Positions 1 through 8,385 of a DNA stretch of 64,000 nt are shown here, one piece after another; the first letter of the stretch is position 1; each line of letters opens with the position of its first letter. The stretch is from assembly GCF_000350105.1 (NCBI RefSeq), contig NZ_CAIY01000085.1, positions 1 to 64,000 on the forward strand. Reading direction: 5' to 3'. The notes beneath the pieces were generated by a model that worked only from the letters and a program-made list of their open reading frames with translations, did no database searches and was not told the DNA's origin. A program made the translations under genes and the position numbers. This DNA comes from Richelia intracellularis HH01. Its GTDB lineage: Bacteria > Cyanobacteriota > Cyanobacteriia > Cyanobacteriales > Nostocaceae.

Positions 1-1014
1 TTAAGCTTAAGTATATTATTTTTTCTAAAAATAGAATTATACTAAATATTTCTTAATTGAGAAAATGAATATATTTATACAATTCCATGTTTGAAGACTG
101 TTTAGCAGTTTTATTTGAAGAAATTAGTAAAGACTCAGAGAAAACAGCTATATGGTAGGAAAAAAATGTAATTAGAAAATACAAGTGATAATTACATCAA
201 TCTGGTCTAAAAAAAATTATAAAAAATATATTTATGTATAAGAAATGATAAGAAATCAAACACTAATTTAAAATTTTAACGAAGAATCAAAACCAAATGC
301 TTAGCCCAACTCATATATTATTACCTATGAAAAGAATATATATAATCATAGGTAATAATATAAAGATAGAAAAAATAAATTTTTTCGTGGTGTATAATAA
401 GGAGAAAATTATAACCTAACAAATTATAAAAATTATGATAGTTGAAAAAAAATAAATTTTTCGTAATCCCAAATAATAAATCTAATTTTGGAAGAGATAA
501 AAATTTAGATTGTATATTCTCTTAAATAGTAATTATGATTGAATAAAATTAAATGTTGGTGGTTTATATTCAAGTAGCTTATAAATAAGCATTGTTAGGT
601 ATTTAAGTAATTTTATAGTTGCTTGAATACTATACTCACGAATATAATTATTTTATCTACACATTGATATATATATATGCAATATCTCTATTTGATAAGG
701 AAGTTTAATTGATAAAATCAGACCCTAGTCATATTACTATTATTAGGAATACTATTACCTTCATCCCTATAGATGATTTAATTAAATTTACCTAATAGAT
801 TCAGGAAAATAACGGTTAATTTGGTTATTTTGTTTCTAAGCAATAGAATTTTATGTCAACATCCACAATCGTCTTAATACCTACAACTTTAGATACTAGT
901 AAGTCACTGTCAGAACCAATTAATCACTCATTTTAAATGAGAAAAGGGGCTGGACAAGCCTTACCATACCTAACCCTTAACCCCTCAAATTAGAAAATAG
1001 TATTTATTAATTGA
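1..1014. other. gene-poor AT-rich stretch
   Basis: I find no supportable gene in this kilobase. It holds a perfect 15-bp inverted repeat (arms 315-329 and 347-361) and, at its right end, the probable prs terminator. A 23-codon reading frame beginning MFEDCLAVLFEE near 88 and another beginning MSTSTIVLIP near 853 are open but too short and isolated to call. Confidence 0.6.
941..987 (-). terminator. probable prs terminator
   Basis: About 30 nt past the prs stop, read on the minus strand, an AGGGG arm pairs with CCCCT. An inner GGCT/AGCC stem sits inside and CCCCTTTTC follows. This resembles a rho-independent terminator with a long, branched loop. Confidence 0.5.
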
Positions 1015-2052
1015 CTAACGAAACATACTACTTACAGAACTATCTTCATGAATTCGCCAGATAGTTTCCCCCAATAAATTCGCCACAGAAAGTACTGTTA
1101 ATTGTGTAAAATGCTTACGTTCTAGAAGGGGAATAGTATTTGTGACAATCACTTCCTCAAAAACACCACTAGATAAACGTTCAATTGCTGGAGGAGAAAA
1201 TACTGCATGGGTGGCACAAGCATAGACTTGTCGCGCTTCATGTTCCCGCAATAACTTAGCTCCTGCTGTAATAGTTCCACCAGTATCAATCATATCATCG
1301 ACGAGTACAGCTGTTTTGCCTCTAACATCGCCAATGACATTTAACACTTCAGCAACATTATGAGTCTGACGACGTTTATCAATAATGGCTAGAGGGGCAT
1401 CATCAAGCTTTTTAGCAAATGCTCTAGCCCTAGCTACACCGCCAACATCCGGAGATACAACTACAATGTCAGAAAGTTTTTTACTTGCCAAATAATTAAT
1501 TATTACTGGCGAACCATAAACATGATCTAACGGTATATCAAAATACCCTTGAATTTGGGAAGAGTGTAAATCCATTGCTAAAATTCGATTAGCTCCAGCT
1601 TGGGTAATAAGATTCGCTACCAATTTGGCCGTAATTGATTCCCTTCCAGCAGTTTTGCGATCAGCACGGGCGTAACCATAATATGGTAGTACAGCCGTCA
1701 CCTGCCTTGCAGAAGCACGACGACAGGCATCAATCATAATCAACAACTCCATTAAGTTGCCATTCACAGGATTACAACTTGGCTGAATCAAATAAACATC
1801 ACAACCACGGATTGATTCCTGGATTTGAACATACAGTTCCCCATCTGCAAATCGCTTGCGAATCATTGGCCCTAAATCAAGACCCAGATAACGAGCAACT
1901 TCTTGAGAAAGTTGCATGTTGGCAGAGCCAGAAAAAAGCCTCAGGCGGTGTTTCTCTGTCAGTCCTGTTGCTGCTGATGGCATTTTCATAGTTGCAGAAT
2001 TTAGCACAGCATATCCTCGATGTGCATTCGTGGCAATCTTCTCATTAAACAC
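1015..2052 (-). CDS. prs: ribose-phosphate pyrophosphokinase
   Basis: Makes PRPP from ribose 5-phosphate and ATP, feeding purine, pyrimidine, histidine and tryptophan synthesis in the cytosol. The 345-residue product shows the family landmarks in order: FSGSANMQLSQEVA near residue 41, the FADGELYVQI loop, the ATP-site stretch YYGYARADRK, the catalytic-loop histidine in AMDLHSSQIQGYFD, and the PRPP-binding signature VLVDDMIDTGGT near residue 250. The C-terminus LLGETIWRIHED is the form I remember from cyanobacterial Prs. The reading frame runs about 15 residues beyond the usual cyanobacterial N-terminus, so a start a few codons downstream (for example the Met at residue 22) is possible. It is a single transcription unit with a hairpin about 30 nt after the stop. 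Identity is secure; only the exact start is uncertain. Confidence 0.96.
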   Translation of the reverse strand: MFNEKIATNAHRGYAVLNSATMKMPSAATGLTEKHRLRLFSGSANMQLSQEVARYLGLDLGPMIRKRFADGELYVQIQESIRGCDVYLIQPSCNPVNGNLMELLIMIDACRRASARQVTAVLPYYGYARADRKTAGRESITAKLVANLITQAGANRILAMDLHSSQIQGYFDIPLDHVYGSPVIINYLASKKLSDIVVVSPDVGGVARARAFAKKLDDAPLAIIDKRRQTHNVAEVLNVIGDVRGKTAVLVDDMIDTGGTITAGAKLLREHEARQVYACATHAVFSPPAIERLSSGVFEEVIVTNTIPLLERKHFTQLTVLSVANLLGETIWRIHEDSSVSSMFR

Positions 2053-2843
2053 CTGACAGGTTGAACCGGAATAATCTGGTCATACTTTTTATATATTCTA
2101 TTGAAGCTTTCATAAAAATTTGCAACATTTCTCCATACGACTAATTAATTTTCTTTACATGAGCTTTGGATAAATACCTTATGCTAAGTTTCTAGATATC
2201 TCAACTGATAAATACAAACCCTAATGAGATTATTAGAGTTTTAAAATACAGATTTAGGTTTGTAAGCCTATTGATATGGATGATAGGAAAATTACCCTCA
2301 CCCACTCTAATCAGATGAACTAGCAACTGAGACTTCAGCACTTATTGTGTCATCATAAAAAATAACTATACTCCCTGTAAGTAAAAATGACTACAATAGA
2401 AAATGAAAAGGGGAACTCAATACTAACTAATAGTTAATTTTATATTAATTGAGAAACTATTAAAGACAAGATAAATTATATATGTACAATCGGATACCTA
2501 GCCTTAGCTTTTAAAAAATGTATAAATATTCTATTTATATCTGAAATAACATCATGAAGTAATTGACCTAGATGAAGCCTGACTTTTCAAAAAATGAAGA
2601 ATTTTGTGGAATAGCATAAACTTGCCGCAATAAGCCTATGATTAAAAGATTTCACTAGATTAGATTTGATAAAGATGCAAGGATTATTTTGAGCTTTTAA
2701 GCTATTGTTATAAAGGTTTATTTGATTCATTTCTACTCACAAAATGTCAATAAGATAATTTGAGTTTGACTGATTTTTAGAAAAAAGAAAAATTTTTCCG
2801 GTTAGTTGTTTGCCTCCCTCTAGATTATTACAATCAATCAAAA
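2053..2843. other. intergenic between divergent prs and kinase genes
   Basis: This 0.8 kb should contain the promoters of prs (-) and the kinase gene (+). I see no further gene and no clear regulatory motif. Confidence 0.5.
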
Positions 2844-4367
2844 ATGCAATCACCAATTACCACTGGCACAATTTTCCAGAATCGTTACCGAATCATCAAA
2901 ACTCTTGGTCAGGGTAGTTTTGGAAGAACTTATCTGATAGAAGACCAAAGGCGACTTAATGAATTATGTATCCTCAAAGAATTAATTCTCACCACGATAA
3001 GTGCTTCCAGTTGGCAAAAGGCACGAGATTTATTTTGTAGAGAGGCTGAGGTTTTACATCAAATAAAACATACCCAGCTACCACAATTACGGGAACAATT
3101 TGAACAAGACCAACGGTTATTTTTCGTAAATGAATATATTGAGGGGAAAACATACCGAACTTTATTAGACAAACGTCAGGCTAATAGTAGTGTATTCACA
3201 CAAACTGAAGCAATTCATCTGATGAAGTCACTTTTGCCAGTACTGGCTTATATTCATGGAAAAGGTATTATTCATCAGGATATTTCACCAGAAAATATTG
3301 TCCTACGTGATAGTGATCAATTACCAGTATTAATTGATTTTGGATTGGTGAAGAAATTAGCTAGTCGCTTACAATATCCTATTACCACAAGCTGTAATGC
3401 CTATATAGGTAAATTAGGTTATTCTCCTAGAGAACAAATTCAGATGGGAAAAGTATACCCCAGTAGCGATTTATATTCCTTGGCTATGACAGCAATTGTA
3501 TTATTAACAGGGAAAGAACCTCCAGAACTTTTTGATGAGCAGAAATTAACTTACAACTGGCAAGATTTGGTTACCTTAAATCCAAAGTTTTCCCAATTGC
3601 TGAATCGGATGTTGAGTTATCATCAATGTGAACGCTATCAAAATGTAGTAGAGCTAGCAGAAATAATAGAAGTAGTGGAGGAAATATCTATAATCAATAT
3701 GAATATATCTGAGATTCAATCCAGTGTCACAAATCGTAAACCTAATCGTGTGAGATTAAATCCTCTAGCTAGAGATAATACAGTTATTCCTGCTTCCTTA
3801 ACTTCTATTTTAAATACCCCCCTGATACTTGGGGCTTTTGGTGCAACTATAGTAGTTCTGTCAGGATTGAGCTCTTGGGCTTTGGTACACTCAATCCGCA
3901 CTCAAAAAAATAATCAACCTATTAGTGATAAACCACTCCAAACTTCTTCCTTACCTAGTATTAGTAAAAGTTTTACACCAACCCCTATAATTGTGAAACA
4001 ACCACCCATTGAGAAGAAGTTCAAGCGTCTTATTTTCAATTCTTCTAATACAGCTAAAGACAATGGTAGCATCACATTGAATCAACTGATTCGTTATACC
4101 TTTCAAGGTCAAACAGGACAGCAAATCACAGTAATGTTGGCACAAGAAAGCGGAGTACACTTTAATTTTTTAGCTCCAAATGATCAGCTAATAGAGAATA
4201 CATCTGAAAATTCCTCTTTTTACCAAGGAATATTACCTGTTGATGGTGAATATAAAATTGATGTAACTACATCGCTGCAGGTCGATGAAAGTGATTACAG
4301 TCTTTATGTAGGAATAGAAGCTATCACTCAACCTGTGACTAATGATACTTCTACAGATATTTCTTAA
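2844..4367 (+). CDS. membrane-anchored Ser/Thr protein kinase
   Basis: A Hanks-type kinase that would phosphorylate Ser/Thr residues of unknown targets. The N-terminal 280 residues form the kinase domain: glycine loop GQGSFG (22-27), candidate ATP-binding Lys45, catalytic HQDISPENI (His144, Asp146, Asn151) and DFG at 165-167. The HQDISPEN variant, in place of HRDLKPEN, is common in cyanobacterial kinases. A basic linker leads to one membrane segment at about residues 325-350. A 150-residue C-terminal region follows, whose second half looks like a beta-sandwich of the bacterial PPC type (GQTGQQITVML and GILPVDGEYKIDV). The kinase should face the cytosol and the tail the periplasm. After the TAA the same frame stays open for 37 more codons, to TAG at 4479-4481, rich in Ser/Thr/Pro/Leu, so the tail may have been shortened recently. 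No neighbour suggests a substrate. Confidence 0.88.
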   Translation: MQSPITTGTIFQNRYRIIKTLGQGSFGRTYLIEDQRRLNELCILKELILTTISASSWQKARDLFCREAEVLHQIKHTQLPQLREQFEQDQRLFFVNEYIEGKTYRTLLDKRQANSSVFTQTEAIHLMKSLLPVLAYIHGKGIIHQDISPENIVLRDSDQLPVLIDFGLVKKLASRLQYPITTSCNAYIGKLGYSPREQIQMGKVYPSSDLYSLAMTAIVLLTGKEPPELFDEQKLTYNWQDLVTLNPKFSQLLNRMLSYHQCERYQNVVELAEIIEVVEEISIINMNISEIQSSVTNRKPNRVRLNPLARDNTVIPASLTSILNTPLILGAFGATIVVLSGLSSWALVHSIRTQKNNQPISDKPLQTSSLPSISKSFTPTPIIVKQPPIEKKFKRLIFNSSNTAKDNGSITLNQLIRYTFQGQTGQQITVMLAQESGVHFNFLAPNDQLIENTSENSSFYQGILPVDGEYKIDVTTSLQVDESDYSLYVGIEAITQPVTNDTSTDIS

Positions 4368-5415
4368 CTTATACCAAGACTCCCAGATGTTCCCTCTGCA
4401 TCATTAGCTCTTATTTCCACTTCTATTTTGACAGTTTCTGTTACTGCTCCCACCTCAAAACAGGTACAAGATAATTCCTAGTTTTTTTATATATTTCAAT
4501 ACATAAGGTATATTAAAAAGGTTTTTTTGATGAGTATCCAAAATAGAGTATAGCTACTAGCAAGGTCTTAAGCAGAGCATATACATTTAGTTAATCAAAG
4601 ACCAATGATTGACTTTGGATTAAATTGTGACTTGACTTAAGTACACTGTAAAAAGCCTAAAAAATAAAGATATTAACTTCTTAAGTAATGGCTGGATAAT
4701 TCTCTGCGAGAAAATATAGTTCAGATTTATTCTCAAGAAAAATAGCTATTTGTAATAATGACTTTGCTAAACAAACCCATAAGAATTGACCATTAACATA
4801 TTGGCTATTGTGTGATTGAGTTAACTCAAAGTCAACCATGTATTTTTGGAACTCATAAAAAGTACTTCCTAGTTAGCAATAAATCTAATTAGTAAAAACC
4901 TAAAAGTTATATAACTATAAAGCACTATTGACAAGAAATATTGGAATAGTATTAAACTTAGAGACTACTATAATAATGAAAAATTATTTTAAACTGTATC
5001 TATTAATATAAACTATTTTCTGAAAAAATCAAATCTACCCTTCCTATCATACAATGTTTCTGTATGATTTGTTTTTAATCCTTGTATGACTTTCTCAACT
5101 AAAAGCTGTTATTTATTTCATAGAGATTTTAATATTGTAAGTGCTTAACTTCTTTCTTAAAATGCTTTCTATTTGGCTTAATAACTTTAGTTAGCCGATA
5201 ACTTAAGACATCTGAAAAAGCATCATTGGAATTATGTTGATGGTTTCATGTTTATAATCGACTAGCTATATTTAATACTATCTCTATTTTTTTAGATTAT
5301 ACTGGAAAAGTATCGTGATATTGAGCAACCCCAGCCAACTTGTATACACTTACTCCATAACGCTTATAGCTATAAGACAAATCTCTAAGAAAATACCTCA
5401 GAGCTATGAAAGTGG
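4368..5415. other. intergenic with a coding relic
   Basis: Contains the in-frame extension of the kinase gene (to 4481) and an unrecognised minus-strand open segment (4681-4872), listed separately. The remainder, 4873-5415, is AT-rich and shows nothing I can name. Confidence 0.5.
4681..4872 (-). pseudogene. unrecognised coding relic, 63 codons
   Basis: An open frame of 63 sense codons on the minus strand, ending at TAA 4683-4681, with no start codon at its 5' end (a TAA precedes it). The translation has ordinary protein-like composition, including FYEFQKYMVDFELTQSHN and later LAKSLLQIAIFLENKSELY, unlike the Ile/Asn/Lys noise of surrounding DNA. An internal ATG would give about 53 residues. 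I do not recognise the family. It is most likely the 3' remnant of a decayed gene, but a small intact gene starting at the internal Met cannot be excluded. Confidence 0.35.
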
Positions 5416-5442
5416 AGGGGAGGTGATGTGATCACCTCCCCT
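5416..5442 (-). terminator. hairpin after ndhB
   Basis: A perfect 12-bp G/C-rich stem (arms AGGGGAGGTGAT and ATCACCTCCCCT, loop of 3 nt) starts 28 nt past the ndhB stop. It lacks a clean T run, but its position and stability suggest transcription termination or 3'-end protection. Confidence 0.6.
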
Positions 5443-5469
5443 TAAGTTAATATCCTCTAGTTAATAGAC

Positions 5470-7032
5470 TTATAATTCCTCTGTAGTACTTGGCCCAATT
5501 CCACCAAGTTGAGTTATTTCCACCATACTATTTGGGAACATAGAAGTATGGGTAATGGAATTACTTGCCAAAGTAAACAAGGGATTTGATAAAATCCCAG
5601 CAATGGAAGTAGCAATCAAAGTTACTATTAGTACAATCTGCAAAGGTCTAAATCCTGGGAGATTCCAGGTGATTTTTGGATAATTCTTAACCACTTCCGA
5701 CATTTCCTGGGGTTCCTTTACTACCATCATTTTGACCACACGAATGTAGTAGTATATGGAGACAACGCTGGTAATTAATCCCAACACAACTAAGCCATAA
5801 AGCTCTGCTTGCCAGCCAGCCCAGAATAAGTAAATTTTTCCAAAGAAACCAGCAAGTGGAGGAATACCACCTAAGGATAATAGAGAAATACTTAGACCGA
5901 AGGTTAGAGTTGGATCTTTCTGATATAAGCCAGAGTATTCAGAAATTTGGTCTGTTCCTGTGCGTAGGGAGAACAAAATTACACAGGTAAAAGCACACAG
6001 ATTCATAAATAAGTAAACCAGAAGATAAAATACCATACTGGCATATCCTGTTTCTGTGCCTGCAACTAGGCCAATCATTACAAATCCTGCTTGGGCAATA
6101 GATGAATAAGCCAGCATACGTTTCATACTGGTTTGTGCAAGGGCAACCACATTACCCAAAATCATACTTAATACGGCGAGGGTAGTAAATACAAGCTCCC
6201 ATTCCTCTACTAACGACGGAAACACATTAGTTAAGATTCGAATGGCGAGGGCAAATCCTGCTGCTTTAGAGCCTACAGACAAAAAGGCAATTACTGGTGT
6301 GGGTGCACCCTCATAAACGTCTGGTGTCCACTGGTGGAAAGGTGCAGCAGAAATTTTGAAACCGATGCCTGCAGTCATAAATACTAAGGCAATAACAATA
6401 GCTAAGGATTGACCTAAATGACCATTGGAAATGCCATATGCAATCGCATCTAGTTGAGTTTTTCCTCCAGATAGACCATAAAGTAGAGATACTCCGTAAA
6501 GAAATACTCCGGTGCTAGCAGCCCCAATTAGTAGATATTTTAACGCAGCTTCGTTGGAACGGTTATCGCCTTTGGTATAACCAGTCATCAAGTAAGAGGA
6601 AATACTCAAAGTCTCTAGAGAGATAAAAATCATCACCAGATCTGTAGCTCCGGAGACAAACATTCCTCCTACAGTAGCAGTTAGCAAAAGTGCAATGAAT
6701 TCTGCTAATGCTGTTTTACTTTGTTCAATGTAACTAATAGAGATTAGAACTGTGATAGCAGCAGACAAAGCTACAATACCTCGAAAAATAATGCCGAAGT
6801 TGTCTGCATTGAAAGAACCACCAAAGGAGATAGGATTAGTGTTATCCCATTGAAAATATAGAGCCACAATTGCTGCAAACAAACCTGTTACCGCTAAATA
6901 CCCAATCCAGCGTGAGGATGTACTTCCTACAATTAGGTCTATAGTTAAAACCCCCAGGAGAGTAATAATTACTATACCCTCTGGCAAAATTGTCCCTGTA
7001 TTCAGTTGGGAGGCAAAATTGGCGAAATCCAT
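5470..7032 (-). CDS. ndhB: NAD(P)H-quinone oxidoreductase subunit 2
   Basis: Membrane-arm, antiporter-like subunit of the NDH-1 complex, which passes electrons from ferredoxin to plastoquinone in thylakoids while pumping protons, supporting respiration and cyclic electron flow. The 520-residue product is full length for cyanobacterial NdhB and is almost entirely hydrophobic, consistent with about 14 membrane helices. Family landmarks include [17 protein letters not shown], the lysine-containing [22 protein letters not shown] (near residue 230) and [14 protein letters not shown]. The ATG start gives the usual N-terminus with the motif [17 protein letters not shown]. It is monocistronic here, with a strong hairpin after the stop. 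No other ndh gene lies in the window, which is normal for cyanobacterial ndhB. Confidence 0.97.
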   Translation of the reverse strand: MDFANFASQLNTGTILPEGIVIITLLGVLTIDLIVGSTSSRWIGYLAVTGLFAAIVALYFQWDNTNPISFGGSFNADNFGIIFRGIVALSAAITVLISISYIEQSKTALAEFIALLLTATVGGMFVSGATDLVMIFISLETLSISSYLMTGYTKGDNRSNEAALKYLLIGAASTGVFLYGVSLLYGLSGGKTQLDAIAYGISNGHLGQSLAIVIALVFMTAGIGFKISAAPFHQWTPDVYEGAPTPVIAFLSVGSKAAGFALAIRILTNVFPSLVEEWELVFTTLAVLSMILGNVVALAQTSMKRMLAYSSIAQAGFVMIGLVAGTETGYASMVFYLLVYLFMNLCAFTCVILFSLRTGTDQISEYSGLYQKDPTLTFGLSISLLSLGGIPPLAGFFGKIYLFWAGWQAELYGLVVLGLITSVVSIYYYIRVVKMMVVKEPQEMSEVVKNYPKITWNLPGFRPLQIVLIVTLIATSIAGILSNPLFTLASNSITHTSMFPNSMVEITQLGGIGPSTTEEL

Positions 7033-7389
7033 GAAATATAGGTTTTGGCTATTGGATATTCAGACTAGCTGAGTTAATTTTATTGCTTCTTTCGAAACTT
7101 CTGCGAATATATTATTCTTTTTATCAGGAAGATAATATTTACTCTCGGCAAAATAAAACACTGAAACTTGGTAGAGATATCAAGAAACACAGGTGCCCAG
7201 GATTAATAAGTACAGTCTTTAAAAATATGAAGCAACAAGCAGAGAGGTTATCTACTGACCTGCCTGCTTGCAAATTAGTAGAGCAATTTTCTACTGGTAC
7301 GCTGTAACTGTTTCAATTTTGCACTGATAAGTTATTATTATCAAGGAGGTTTAAGATACTACATTGCTTACTGAATTTTACTGAAAATA
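7033..7389. other. intergenic upstream of ndhB
   Basis: Should carry the ndhB promoter (minus strand) and the 3' flank of the RNA-binding protein gene. A 74-codon plus-strand frame at 7083-7307 has no recognisable content and is not called. Confidence 0.45.
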
Positions 7390-7704
7390 CTAGTAACTCC
7401 TAGAGAATCTACTATTCCCCGAGTCTCCCCAGTTTCCGTTGCCTGAGCGGTTGTTCTTATTTTCACGGGGTCTTGCTTTGTTGACCTTCATAGTGCGACC
7501 CATCCAGTCAGCACCATCTAAAGCTGCGATGGCAGCAGTTTCTTCTTCTTCCGTTTCCATTTCTACAAAGGCAAAGCCACGTTGGCGACCAGTTTCTCTA
7601 TCCATTGGGACTTGTACTCTTTTAACTTTACCATAATCGGAAAATACTTCATTTAAATCTTCTTCTGTAACTTGGTAGGATATATTACCCACGTAAATTG
7701 ACAT
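7390..7704 (-). CDS. RRM-type RNA-binding protein (Rbp family)
   Basis: A 104-residue cytosolic protein with one RNA-recognition motif and a short Gly/Asn/Ser/Arg-rich tail, the architecture of the cold-responsive Rbp proteins of cyanobacteria. RNP2 appears as IYVGNISYQV (residues 3-12) and RNP1 as RQRGFAFVEM (near residue 41). The tail from about residue 80 contains NNRSGNGNWGDSGNSRFS. The ATG at 7704 is preceded by GGAGAG (7714-7709 on the minus strand), spaced 4 nt from the start codon. In the leader, CTCTCCGG about 30 nt upstream can pair with CTGGAGAG over the ribosome site (see findings), which would suit temperature or autogenous control. Such proteins are reported to respond to cold and to bind mRNA. 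The gene stands alone. Confidence 0.93.
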   Translation of the reverse strand: MSIYVGNISYQVTEEDLNEVFSDYGKVKRVQVPMDRETGRQRGFAFVEMETEEEETAAIAALDGADWMGRTMKVNKARPRENKNNRSGNGNWGDSGNSRFSRSY

Positions 7705-7708
7705 GAAA

Positions 7709-7750
7709 CTCTCCAGAATTTGATGATGCAGAGACGTTGATCCGGAGAGA
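7709..7750 (-). promoter_or_regulatory. candidate ribosome-site-masking hairpin of the rbp leader
   Basis: On the minus strand the leader reads CTCTCCGG (complement of 7742-7749) and, 25 nt later, CTGGAGAG (complement of 7709-7716). They form an 8-bp stem with one G-U pair that covers the only Shine-Dalgarno-like element before the ATG. The loop also holds the second copy of a CGTCTCT direct repeat. This is a prediction from pairing only. Confidence 0.35.
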
Positions 7751-8385
7751 CGCTTGCAATCTTAAACAAAACAAGAACATTACTGCCGAACTTAATTCTC
7801 TATGCCCTATCCTAGCACAAGTTTTAGGGAAGGGAGTTCTAATGTAATTGTCTGTAAACAGCTTTGTAAATTGGAACTTTAAGATACATTTTTTACTTAA
7901 CGAATACCATAATATCTGCTTGAAAAAGTCTAAAAGTCAAAATTAAATTTTCTCAAATTAGTGTTGCTTCCAAAATTGCTTAAAACCAATATATTTGTAT
8001 TGAGATAAAAAGGAAATTTTTATCTAGTAGCCGCAAATTAATATGATTGGTATAAGTTAAAGATTGAAATATTTATTTGGAAATAGAAATTATAGTTGTG
8101 TTCCTAATTCTACTTTCAAAATACTTTTATTTCTTATGCTGACTGTTATGGAAATACCTAGTATCTACGATTTAAACTCTAAATCAACGCAAAATCTTTT
8201 AGATATAGTATAAAACTTAGTTGATGACCTATCCATGGATGGATATAAACTGGATTCAAACAGTGGTGATATTCATGTCAGGATAAAATCATATTTCTTT
8301 GTTTCCAACGCTTAGCCATTGTAATTACCCCTATAAATCTCAAAATCCAATTTTGAGTCTAGCTGCTATTTTTTCTAAAACTTCC
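7751..8385. other. divergent promoter region of rbp and topA
   Basis: Six hundred bases between two divergent genes. The stretch 7820-8290 is AT-rich and shows no gene. Confidence 0.45.

Noticed and set aside
7083-7307. 74-codon plus-strand frame between ndhB and rbp
   Set aside because: No recognisable domain, lies in the probable ndhB promoter, and composition resembles surrounding non-coding DNA.
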